64,000 bases of DNA from contig CALJUZ010000131.1 of the NCBI GenBank assembly GCA_937975235.1, positions 28,143 to 92,142 on the forward strand, read 5' to 3'. Shown one piece after another: positions 50,596-57,997 of this stretch (within the stretch, counting starts at the first letter, position 1; every line of letters starts with the position of its first letter). Under the pieces are notes generated by a model. That model was not told the origin of the DNA. It saw nothing but the letters and a program-made list of their open reading frames with translations, and did no database searches. The DNA is from CALJUZ01 sp003387805 (GTDB lineage Bacteria; Bacillota; Limnochordia; Limnochordales; ZCTH02-B6). The position numbers and the translations under genes are program-made.

Positions 50596-51771
50596 TCAGC
50601 GGGCGAACAGCCGCCGAATCCTGTGCAGAAAAGACGGCCGGACTTCCGCCTCCGCGTCGGCAAAGGCGGCGCCGTCCTCCCCGGACAGCTCCCGGTGCAG
50701 CGCAGCCGCGATGGCTTGGACGCACCCCGCGGCGCGACTTCTCGGGGCGGCCGTCAGCAAATCTTGCTGGCGCCGGATGGCGCGGCCCACGGCCGCGTCC
50801 TCCACCACCCAGCCCAGATAATCCAGCTCCGTGTCGAGAAACTTCCGGCTCGCGAAGGACATTTTCCTCGCGATGTCCCGGGCTTCTCCTTCATCCTGCG
50901 CTCGGTTGACCACCAGACGCAGCCGCAGCGGCCCGGGCCGCTGCGACGCGACCTTGATCAGGGCGTACGCGTCGGTAATCGCGTGGGGCTCGGGCGTCGT
51001 CACCAAAATCGTTTCATCGGCCGCGTGGACGAAGTTGGTCACCGACTTGGCCAGACCGCTGCCGGTGTCCAGCAGCATGACGTCCACGAACCGCTCCAGC
51101 TGGTGAAACTGGGCCAGAAGCTTGCCGAAGCGGCGATCGTCCAGCGCCGTCAGCTCCTGCAGGCCCGAGCCGCCCGGCAGCACCACCAAGCCGCGGGGGC
51201 CTTGGACCAGCACGTCGAAAATGTTCTTCTCCCCGCTGATGACGTGGGACAAGTTCCAGCGCGGCGTCATGTTCAGCAGCACGTCCACGTTGGCCGTACC
51301 CAGGTCCGCGTCGACGACGCACACCCGCCGCCCCAGGGCCGCCAGCGCCACGCCCAGGTTGACGGCCAAGGCCGTCTTGCCCACGCCCCCTTTGCCGCTG
51401 GTCACCGCGATGGTGCGGCACAGGGCCGGACCGCTGCGGGCCTGCAAGTATTCGGGGGGCTTGGGCTCGGGCCCCAGCAGCAGGCTCCGCTCCCGGCCGC
51501 TGCGGCGGTCCACCACCTGCGCCCGCACGGAAACGATGCCCGCCGGCGTGCGCCCTTCCACCGACACGATGGTGCCCACGGGCACCAGCACCAGCTTGCC
51601 GTTTTCCATGGGCATGGACACACGCAGGCGGTCGGCGGTGCGATCCAGCACCGCACACTCGTAGTCGCCTTTATGAAGCGACGAATGGGCTCGCAGAGTC
51701 ACCGACCGGCCGGGCTCCAGGGCGGTCCAGTCGGTCAGGAGGGTTGCTTGGTCTTTCGGTTCGGTGGACAC
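50596..51771 (-). CDS. PilZN-like domain fused to a MinD/FlhG-type ATPase
   Basis: Residues ~20-95 look like a YcgR/PilZN beta-barrel (PGRSVTLRAHSSLHKGDY, GTIVSVEGRTPAG). The rest is a deviant-Walker P-loop ATPase close to FlhG/MinD: IAVTSGKGGVGKTALAVNLG, VVDADLGTANVDVLLNM and MLLDTGSGLAKSV. The C-terminus is basic (FLHRIRRLFAR) and could be amphipathic. FlhG sets flagellar number and MinD septum place; no flagellar genes are in view. GTG start with GGAGGGG five bases upstream. It sits between parB and the M23/bactofilin pair. Confidence 0.8.
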   Translation of the reverse strand: MSTEPKDQATLLTDWTALEPGRSVTLRAHSSLHKGDYECAVLDRTADRLRVSMPMENGKLVLVPVGTIVSVEGRTPAGIVSVRAQVVDRRSGRERSLLLGPEPKPPEYLQARSGPALCRTIAVTSGKGGVGKTALAVNLGVALAALGRRVCVVDADLGTANVDVLLNMTPRWNLSHVISGEKNIFDVLVQGPRGLVVLPGGSGLQELTALDDRRFGKLLAQFHQLERFVDVMLLDTGSGLAKSVTNFVHAADETILVTTPEPHAITDAYALIKVASQRPGPLRLRLVVNRAQDEGEARDIARKMSFASRKFLDTELDYLGWVVEDAAVGRAIRRQQDLLTAAPRSRAAGCVQAIAAALHRELSGEDGAAFADAEAEVRPSFLHRIRRLFAR

Positions 51772-51785
51772 GGCGTCCCCTCCCG

Positions 51786-52655
51786 TTATGTTCCACGTGG
51801 AACAATCAACTCCAACAAGCGCCCGATATCCTCTTGGTCGTAAAACTCAATGACGATGCGCCCGCCCTTGCCCTGCGGCTGTACCTTCACTTTCGTCCCC
51901 AGCGCCTCGGACAGCCGCTCCTCAAAATCCAGCCAGACGGGATCCCGCGGCGCCCGGCCCGACGCGGCCACCCGCCGCCGGGGCGGCTTGTCGGGGCCCG
52001 CCGCCAGGCCGCGTACCAGCTCTTCGGTTTGCCGCACCGTCAGCTGTTCCGACAGCACCCGCTGCAGCACCGCCTGCCGCTGCACCGGGTTGGTGACGCC
52101 CAAGAGTACCTTGGCATGGCCCACACTGAGCTCGCCGCTGCTGATCAGCGCCTGCACGCTTTCCGGCAGTGTCAGCAGCCGCAGGCTGTTGGCCACCGCC
52201 GATCGGCTGCGCCCCACTTGCGCGGCCACTTCCTCCTGGGTCATGTTCAGTTCCAGCAGTCGTTTGAAGGCTTTGGCCTCTTCGATGGGGTTCAGGTCTT
52301 CGCGCTGCAAGTTCTCCACCAGCGCGACGACGGCCGCCTCCTGGTCCGTCATGGTGCGCACCACCGACGGAATTTCCGTCAGGCCCGCCTGCTGCGCGGC
52401 CCGCCAGCGGCGCTCGCCCACCACCAGCTCGTAACGGCTGTCCACGGGCCGCACGATGATGGGCTCCAGCACCCCGTGGGTGCGGATGGACTCGGCCAGC
52501 TCCGCCAGGGCCTTGGGATCCATCTCCCGGCGGGGCTGGTACGGGTTGGGGTCGATTTGATCGACGGGCACCAGCCGGGCGTCCAGCGTCGCTTCCGCGT
52601 CCACCGGCAGCAGCGAGCCCAGGCCGCGGCCCAGCCCCCGCCTGCGACGGCTCAT
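51786..52655 (-). CDS. parB: Chromosome partitioning protein ParB (Spo0J)
   Basis: The CTPase clamp binds parS and spreads. N-terminal domain with NPYQPRREM, the CTP-binding GERRWRAAQQAGL and ENLQREDLNPIEEA; HTH around 145-170 (TQEEVAAQVGRSRSAVANSL); C-terminal dimerisation domain to residue 289. The ATG overlaps the parA stop (ATGA). Its final codons contain a parS palindrome. Confidence 0.96.
   Translation of the reverse strand: MSRRRRGLGRGLGSLLPVDAEATLDARLVPVDQIDPNPYQPRREMDPKALAELAESIRTHGVLEPIIVRPVDSRYELVVGERRWRAAQQAGLTEIPSVVRTMTDQEAAVVALVENLQREDLNPIEEAKAFKRLLELNMTQEEVAAQVGRSRSAVANSLRLLTLPESVQALISSGELSVGHAKVLLGVTNPVQRQAVLQRVLSEQLTVRQTEELVRGLAAGPDKPPRRRVAASGRAPRDPVWLDFEERLSEALGTKVKVQPQGKGGRIVIEFYDQEDIGRLLELIVPRGT
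51789..51804. promoter_or_regulatory. parS site in the last codons of parB
   Basis: TGTTCCACGTGGAACA is a perfect 16-bp palindrome, 15 of 16 to the B. subtilis consensus TGTTNCACGTGAAACA. It encodes the final residues VPRGT of ParB directly before the stop. Confidence 0.92.
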
Positions 52656-53443
52656 CCCGCCTTCACCTCCCGGGCCAGCTCCTCATAGGCCTGCGCCCCC
52701 CGCGAGCGCGGGTCGTACAAGACGATGGGCTGGCCGAAACTGGGCGCCTCGCTCAGGCGCACGTTCCTCGGAATGATCGCGGAAAACACCCGCACCTCCT
52801 CCGGGATGTAGCGCCGCGCTTCGGCCGAAGAGAAAAAGGCCCGCACGTCTTCGATGACTTGCTGCCCCAGATTGGTGCGGGCGTCGTACATGGTCATGAG
52901 GACCCCTTCGACCCGCAGGTCCGGATTCAGGTGGTCGCGCACCAGCTTCAGCGTGCGCACCAGCTGGCTCAGCCCCTCCAGCGCGTAATACTCGCACTGG
53001 ATGGGCACCAGCGCCGAATCCGCGGCCGTCAGGCTGTTGAGCGTCAAAAGGCCCAAGGACGGCGGCGAATCGATAATGACGTAATCGTACGCGTCCCGCG
53101 CGGGCTCCAGCATGCGGCGCAGGCGGAACTCCCGGGACATGGCCGTCACCAGCTCGATCTCGGCCCCGGCCAGCTCGATGGTGGCCGGCGCGACGGAGAG
53201 CGTCTTGATCTCCGTCCCCTGGCACACTTCGGCCAGCGGCACCTCGTGCACCAGCACGTCGTACATGCACTGGTCCAGCGCCGCCTTGTCCACGCCCACG
53301 CCGCTGGTCGCGTTGCCCTGGGGATCGAGGTCAATCAGGAGAACCCGCGCGCCGTCGACGGCCAAATACGCGGCCAAGTTCACCGCGGTGGTGCTCTTCC
53401 CCACGCCGCCCTTTTGATTCACGATCGCGATGACCCGTGCCAT
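52652..53443 (-). CDS. parA: Chromosome partitioning ATPase ParA (Soj)
   Basis: Soj drives origin segregation and modulates DnaA. The 263-residue protein has deviant Walker A NQKGGVGKSTTAVNLA, LLIDLDPQGNATSG and IIDSPPSLGLLT. ATG 53443 has GGAG eight bases upstream. It is directly upstream of parB, downstream of noc. Confidence 0.97.
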   Translation of the reverse strand: MARVIAIVNQKGGVGKSTTAVNLAAYLAVDGARVLLIDLDPQGNATSGVGVDKAALDQCMYDVLVHEVPLAEVCQGTEIKTLSVAPATIELAGAEIELVTAMSREFRLRRMLEPARDAYDYVIIDSPPSLGLLTLNSLTAADSALVPIQCEYYALEGLSQLVRTLKLVRDHLNPDLRVEGVLMTMYDARTNLGQQVIEDVRAFFSSAEARRYIPEEVRVFSAIIPRNVRLSEAPSFGQPIVLYDPRSRGAQAYEELAREVKAG

Positions 53444-53454
53444 GGAACCCACTC

Positions 53455-54363
53455 CTACTCCTTCACACGGCGCACGGTCAGCCGAATCTCCCAGCTGTCG
53501 GCGGAGGCATCCGAATCCACCGCCTCTTCCACCTCGACTTTAAGGCCCGTCCGCTCCATGTCCTTGACGACCGACAGGATGCTGTTGCGAAAAAGGCGCA
53601 TGTCCTTGAACACCCGCACGACGCGGCGGCTCGGCCGGGCCGGCCGCTCTTCGTCGCCGCTGCCGGGCAAGTGCCGCTCCACCCGCCGCTCCAGCTCCTG
53701 CACCGTCCAGCCCCGCGCCTCGGCCTCCTCGGCCAGTTTCACCTGCAGCTCTGGGTCCTCCAGGCGCAGCAGGGCCCGCGCGTGACGCTCCGTCAGGGCC
53801 TGCCGCACCACCCGCTCCTGCACCGGCTCGGGCAGGCGCAGCAGGCGTAGCTTGTTGGCGATGGTGCTTTGGCTCTTGCCCACCCGCCGGGCCAGCTCGC
53901 CCTGGGTCCAGTTGAACCGCTCCAGCAGCTTGCGGTAGCCTTCGGCTTCTTCCACCGCGCTCAAGTCTTCGCGCTGCAGGTTCTCGATCATAGCCAGCGC
54001 GGCGGCTTCCTCGTCGGTCAGCTCCCGCACGATGGCCGGAATGTCGGTCCATCCCAAAAGACGGCCGGCCCGCCAGCGCCGCTCGCCGGTGACCAGCTCA
54101 AATCCTTCGCCCCGCGGCCGCACGACGATGGGCTGCAGCAGGCCGCTCTCCTTAATGGAAGCCGCCAGCTCCTGCAGCGCCCCTTCGTCCACCCGCATCC
54201 GGGGCTGATAGGGCGACGGCGCGATGGCGTCGATGGCGATGCGCCGGATTTGATCTTCGCCGCCGGCCGCCGCCGCAGCCGCCTCGGGCGGCGCGGGCTT
54301 CTCGTCCTTCGGCTCGCCTTCCAGGCCCGCGGCCCGGCGCCTGAGCAATCCGCCTAAACGCAA
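53455..54363 (-). CDS. noc: Nucleoid occlusion protein Noc
   Basis: This ParB paralogue stops division over the nucleoid. It shares the CTP-binding GERRWRAGRL, but its HTH (TQGELARRVGKSQSTIANKL) and LTERHARALLRL are Noc-like. The N-terminus MRLGGLLRRRAAGL can form the short amphipathic helix that tethers Noc to membrane. TTG 54363 gives 302 residues. Order rsmG-noc-parA-parB is as in B. subtilis. Two candidate binding sites are in this window. Confidence 0.9.
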   Translation of the reverse strand: MRLGGLLRRRAAGLEGEPKDEKPAPPEAAAAAAGGEDQIRRIAIDAIAPSPYQPRMRVDEGALQELAASIKESGLLQPIVVRPRGEGFELVTGERRWRAGRLLGWTDIPAIVRELTDEEAAALAMIENLQREDLSAVEEAEGYRKLLERFNWTQGELARRVGKSQSTIANKLRLLRLPEPVQERVVRQALTERHARALLRLEDPELQVKLAEEAEARGWTVQELERRVERHLPGSGDEERPARPSRRVVRVFKDMRLFRNSILSVVKDMERTGLKVEVEEAVDSDASADSWEIRLTVRRVKE

Positions 54364-54442
54364 TGAACCTTCCCCGCTTCCTTGTGGGCAAGTGTTCTTT
54401 CTCTTCGAGGGCCGCGCCAAAGGCTCCTGCCTTGACGGCACG

Positions 54443-55105
54443 TCACCCGGCCCCGGTGCGCTCCACGATGACGATGGACCGCCGGCCCGCGCCTTCGGGC
54501 AAAGCCAGCCGCTCCACCTTCACCAGCCGCCCGCCGCCCGCGGCCAGCGCCCCCGCGGCCTCCTTCAGCTCCTCGGCCACGTCGGGCCCTTTCATGGCCA
54601 CCAGCCGCCCGCCCGGCCGCAGCAAGGGCAAACACCAGTTCGCCAGCGCGTCCAGCTTGGCCACCGCCCGCGCGACCACCAGGTCGAACGTGCCCGCCCA
54701 CTTCGGATCGGCCGCCAGCGCCTCGGCCCGCGCGTGCACCGCCTCCACGTCGTCCCAGCCCAGAAGGCGGATGACCGAGCGCAAAAACCGCACTCGTTTC
54801 AGCGTCGAGTCGATGAGCACCAGCTGCAGGTCGGGACGGGCGATTTTCAGCGGCACCCCCGGGAAGCCCGCGCCGGTGCCCACGTCGGCCACCCGCGCCC
54901 CGGGCCCGAACACGCCCGTAGGCAGCACGCTCAGCGAATCGATGAAATGTTTGAGCGTCGCTTCCTTGTCGTCGGTAATGCGGGTTAGATTCGTGTGACG
55001 GTTGGTCTCCAGCACCGCGGCCCAGTACGTCCGCATGGCCTGCGCCTGCTCGTCCGACAGCGGCACCCCGATTTGCGCGGCGTACTGCTGCAGTCCCTCC
55101 AGCAT
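54443..55105 (-). CDS. rsmG: 16S rRNA (guanine527-N7)-methyltransferase
   Basis: RsmG (GidB) methylates G527 in the 530 loop. The 220-residue protein has NRHTNLTRITDDKEATLKHF, SAM motif VADVGTGAGFPGVPLK and VVARAVAKLDALANW. ATG 55105 has GAGGGG seven bases upstream. It is the first gene after a strong terminator; mnmE and mnmG, which normally precede it, are absent. Confidence 0.95.
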   Translation of the reverse strand: MLEGLQQYAAQIGVPLSDEQAQAMRTYWAAVLETNRHTNLTRITDDKEATLKHFIDSLSVLPTGVFGPGARVADVGTGAGFPGVPLKIARPDLQLVLIDSTLKRVRFLRSVIRLLGWDDVEAVHARAEALAADPKWAGTFDLVVARAVAKLDALANWCLPLLRPGGRLVAMKGPDVAEELKEAAGALAAGGGRLVKVERLALPEGAGRRSIVIVERTGAG

Positions 55106-55131
55106 GGCTTTTCCCCTCTCGGTCCGGGTAC

Positions 55132-55161
55132 AAAAAAGCGCGGCACCTTGCGGTCCCGCGC
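55132..55161 (-). terminator. Terminator or attenuator between jag and rsmG
   Basis: A 10-bp stem (55138-55147 with 55152-55161) with one G-G or C-C type mismatch and a four-base loop is followed on the minus strand by six T's (complement of 55132-55137). A minus-strand TTGACA (55166-55171) precedes it without a proper -10. The hairpin ends 26 nt before the rsmG start. Confidence 0.8.
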
Positions 55162-55242
55162 CCGTTGTCAACGTCTTTCCAAGGCCGTCCAGCCCCGGGG
55201 CCCTCCCCGGGCCCGCCTTAGCCGCCGGCGGCGCCGCGGGCG

Positions 55243-56055
55243 CTACGCGTCCCGCGGCACGATGACGACCCGCCGGTCCGGATCCTCTCCTTCGCTGTAC
55301 GTCTCCACGCCGGGCATATCGGCCAGCGCCAGGTGAACGATGCGCCGCTCCAGCGCGTTCATGGGCTCCAGCGTCACCTTGCGCCGCTCGCGGCGGGCCT
55401 TGCCGGCCATGCGGCGGGCCAGCGCCGCCAGCGCCTCGGCCCGGCGCTCCCGGTAGCCTTCCGCGTCCAGCACGATGCGCACGCGGTGGCCGCCCGCCTT
55501 GTTGGCCACTTGATTGACCAAAAACTGCAGCGCGTCCAGCGTCTGCCCGCGGCGGCCGATGACGAGGCCCAAATCGTCGCCGGCCATGTTGATGACAACG
55601 ATGTCGTCTTCGTCCATGCGCGTCTCCAGCGCCGCCTCCACGCCCATGCGCTTCAGCACCCCGGTGAGAAACTCCTCCGCCGCGGCCAGCTTGCGCTCCA
55701 CCACGGCCTTCTCCTCCGCGGACAAGCGCTTGGCCGGCGCCGCGTCGGGGGGCGCCAGCGTTTCCGCCGCCTCCGGCGCGTCGGGCGCGCCGGCGCCCGC
55801 GTCCTCCCCGGCTTCCAGCGCAGCCCGGGTTTCGCTGTCCTCCGTCTCCGGCGGTTCCGCCGCCGGAGCCGGCTGCACTCCCGGCTTCAGCTCCACCCGG
55901 ACCCGGGCCCTTCTCGCGCCCAAAAGCCCGAACAGGCCTTTGCTGCCTTCTTCCAGCACCTCGATTTCGACGTCCTGACGCGTCGCGCCGAGCTGCTTGA
56001 GGGCTTCCTGAATGGCTTCATCCACCGTGCGGCCGACTTTCTCAACGACCCGCAT
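55243..56055 (-). CDS. jag: RNA-binding protein Jag/KhpB (EloR)
   Basis: The 270-residue protein has a Jag_N domain (1-50, KVGRTVDEAIQEALKQLG), an acidic Ala/Pro linker (55-120), a KH domain (GLVIGRRGQTLDALQFLVN) and a C-terminal R3H domain (ALERRIVHLALAD). With KhpA it binds RNA and affects cell elongation. The ATG shares one base with the yidC stop. Confidence 0.94.
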   Translation of the reverse strand: MRVVEKVGRTVDEAIQEALKQLGATRQDVEIEVLEEGSKGLFGLLGARRARVRVELKPGVQPAPAAEPPETEDSETRAALEAGEDAGAGAPDAPEAAETLAPPDAAPAKRLSAEEKAVVERKLAAAEEFLTGVLKRMGVEAALETRMDEDDIVVINMAGDDLGLVIGRRGQTLDALQFLVNQVANKAGGHRVRIVLDAEGYRERRAEALAALARRMAGKARRERRKVTLEPMNALERRIVHLALADMPGVETYSEGEDPDRRVVIVPRDA

Positions 56056-56717
56056 CAGCCCGCTCCTTCTCCTTTCTTCGCAGCCGCCAGTTGCCGGTTG
56101 ATCGCGTATTGCTGCGCGATGGAGAACACGTTGGTGACGACCCAGTACAGCACGAGCCCGGACGGAAACTGGGTGCTGATGTACGTCAGGAAAATCGGCA
56201 TGATCATCATCATCATGCGCTGGCTCGGGTCCGAGGTCGACGTCAGCGACATCTGGAAGTACGTCGTGAGCCCCGACAGAAGCGGCAGAATCAGATACGC
56301 GAAACTCATGCCCGCTTCGGCGGCGGAGACGGACAGGTTCCAAATGAGAAACGTCGTCTCCTCCTCGCCCACCAGGTTGGGCAGGTCCCGCAGGACGTAA
56401 AACAGCGCCCACAAGAACGGAAGCTGGACCAGGATGGGCAAGCACCCGCCCAAGGGGTTGACTTTGTGCTCCTGATACAGCTCCAGCATCTTGCGCTGAT
56501 ACTCTTCCGGCTTGTTCTTGTACTTCTTCTGCAGCTCCTGCAGCTTGGGCTGCAGCTCGCGCATGGCGGCCAGCGACCTGGACTGGCTCAAAGTCAGCGG
56601 GTAGAGGGCCAGCCGGATGGCGATGGTCAGCAAAATGATGCCCATGCCCAGGCTGCCGCTGATTTGGGAGAAAAACAGGAGAATCTGTCCGAACATATCT
56701 TTCAGGAAATCAAACAA
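56055..56717 (-). CDS. yidC: Membrane protein insertase YidC/Oxa1 family
   Basis: The 220-residue protein has five membrane segments, the conserved QSRSLAAMRELQPKLQELQKK loop and NPLGGCLPILVQLPFLWALF. No lipoprotein box is present, unlike B. subtilis SpoIIIJ. It inserts membrane proteins with or without SecYEG. TTG start with a GGGGG-rich site seven bases upstream. It is between yidD and jag. Confidence 0.95.
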   Translation of the reverse strand: MFDFLKDMFGQILLFFSQISGSLGMGIILLTIAIRLALYPLTLSQSRSLAAMRELQPKLQELQKKYKNKPEEYQRKMLELYQEHKVNPLGGCLPILVQLPFLWALFYVLRDLPNLVGEEETTFLIWNLSVSAAEAGMSFAYLILPLLSGLTTYFQMSLTSTSDPSQRMMMMIMPIFLTYISTQFPSGLVLYWVVTNVFSIAQQYAINRQLAAAKKGEGAG

Positions 56718-56747
56718 TCATCAGCCGCCCCCGTATCTGAAAAGCGT

Positions 56748-56960
56748 TTACTCCACCGGATCGTAGCCGCCCGGATGCCACGGGTGGCATTTGCTGATGC
56801 GCCGCACGGCCATCCAGCCCCCGCGCACGACCCCGTGCCGCTCCAGCGCCTGCACGGCGTAGGTGGAGCAGGTGGGGTAAAACCGGCAGCTCGGCGGAAA
56901 CAAAGGAGAAATCGCTTTCTGGTACAGCCTGATCAGCCCGATCAGCAGCTTGCGAATCAC
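56748..56960 (-). CDS. yidD: Membrane protein insertion efficiency factor YidD
   Basis: The 70-residue protein matches YidD: LIRLYQKAISPLFPPSCRFY, PTCSTYAVQALERHG and KCHPWHPGGYDPV. It is a peripheral membrane helper of YidC. It lies four bases after rnpA. Confidence 0.95.
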   Translation of the reverse strand: MIRKLLIGLIRLYQKAISPLFPPSCRFYPTCSTYAVQALERHGVVRGGWMAVRRISKCHPWHPGGYDPVE

Positions 56961-56963
56961 GGC

Positions 56964-57323
56964 TCAGCGGGCTCCTTCTTCGGCGGCCGACGGCTGCGGC
57001 TGCAGCAGGCCGGCCCGGGACAGCAGGTCGCCGACCGCGGCTTTCACCGCGTGAAAATCGGCCTCTCGCGCGGCTGCCCGGGCGGACACCACCAGGTGAA
57101 CTCCCGGGACCAGTTGAGGCGCATAATACCGCATGCTTTCACGCAGCCAGCGCTTGACCCGGTTGCGGGTCACGGCTTTGCCCAGCTTTTTGCTGACCGA
57201 AAAGCCGACACGCGTCACGCCGTCGGGTGACTTCATGGCATGCAACACCGCCAGACGGTTCCTGCGCACGCTTCCATGCCGATAGCACTGCTGGAAGTCG
57301 TGCGCCCGCTTCATCCGCTCCAA
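56964..57323 (-). CDS. rnpA: Ribonuclease P protein component
   Basis: The protein subunit of RNase P for tRNA 5' maturation, 119 residues. It has the RNR motif in AVTRNRVKRWLRES, VGFSVSKKLGKAV and a C-terminal extension rich in Gln/Ala. TTG 57323 or ATG 57314 could start it. It follows rpmH by five bases. Confidence 0.95.
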   Translation of the reverse strand: MERMKRAHDFQQCYRHGSVRRNRLAVLHAMKSPDGVTRVGFSVSKKLGKAVTRNRVKRWLRESMRYYAPQLVPGVHLVVSARAAAREADFHAVKAAVGDLLSRAGLLQPQPSAAEEGAR

Positions 57324-57328
57324 CGGCT

Positions 57329-57463
57329 TTACACCGCCAGGCGATGCCGCCCCTTCGCCCGTCGACGCTTCAGCACCCGCCGGCCTCCCGGCGTGGACAT
57401 TCTACGCAAAAAGCCGTGCACCCGGCGGCGCTTGCGGCGGTTCGGTTGATAGGTGCGTTTCAC
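57329..57463 (-). CDS. rpmH: 50S ribosomal protein L34
   Basis: This 44-residue basic protein begins MKRTYQPNRRKRRRVHGF and has MSTPGGRRVLKRRRAKGR, the complete L34 signature. GTG 57463 has AGGAAGGG eight bases upstream. First gene of rpmH-rnpA-yidD-yidC-jag, with a promoter just upstream. Confidence 0.97.
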   Translation of the reverse strand: MKRTYQPNRRKRRRVHGFLRRMSTPGGRRVLKRRRAKGRHRLAV

Positions 57464-57492
57464 GTCGTTCACCCTTCCTGAAAACTGGATCG

Positions 57493-57522
57493 ATTATAGA
57501 CCACGCCGGGATCGAGCGTCAA
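57493..57522 (-). promoter_or_regulatory. Promoter of rpmH-rnpA operon
   Basis: Minus strand TTGACG (complement of 57517-57522) and TATAAT (complement of 57493-57498) with an 18-nt spacer. Start near 57486. Confidence 0.85.
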
Positions 57523-57584
57523 GCGCCGCACCTTCACGCAGCGCGATTTTCCCGGACGGGCAAAAATAATTTTGCCGCGTTCTC

Positions 57585-57859
57585 TGTGGATAATTATGTG
57601 GATAACGGTCCGCGGGTTTCCCACACAGTCTTGTCGCGGTCGGGAAAATCGCCCTTCTCATGGGCGCGCGGGCGCAAAAGCCCAGCTACAGGCGCTTCCA
57701 AGGGCCCGCGGCAGGTGCCAGAAATCGACGCGCGCCAGCTAGAAGCAGGTTTTCCACCGTGTGGACAACCTGTGGAATAGCGAAAGCCCAGCTAAAGGGG
57801 GCTCAAGGCCGAAAATCGGTCAACCATGCCGTGTACGCCTGTGGACAACCTGTGGAAAG
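57585..57859. other. oriC: DnaA-box cluster upstream of dnaA
   Basis: Two perfect DnaA boxes (TGTGGATAA, 57585-57593 and 57597-57605) are followed by near matches at 57617-57625, 57750-57758, 57760-57768, 57771-57779, 57840-57848 and 57851-57859. An 18-bp block TGTGGACAACCTGTGGAA is repeated exactly at 57760 and 57840. The motif AAAGCCCAG(CTA) occurs at 57677, 57783 and 57903. The whole 57523-57997 stretch lacks genes. Location between rpmH and dnaA is the classical origin. Confidence 0.88.
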
Positions 57860-57997
57860 CGGTGGATGGAGGCCGGTTTGAGACCGGCAGGAGTTGCCGC
57901 CGAAAGCCCAGAATAGAAGGTTCCTACACGACCCGACGACCAACCCGCGCGCGAAGGAGGCAGCGCAGGCCCCTGCTGTGTTGTGCCTGCACACCCC

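Noticed and set aside
57461..57476. Second parS-like sequence near the rpmH start
   Set aside because: Only the left half of the palindrome matches; the right half is unrelated.
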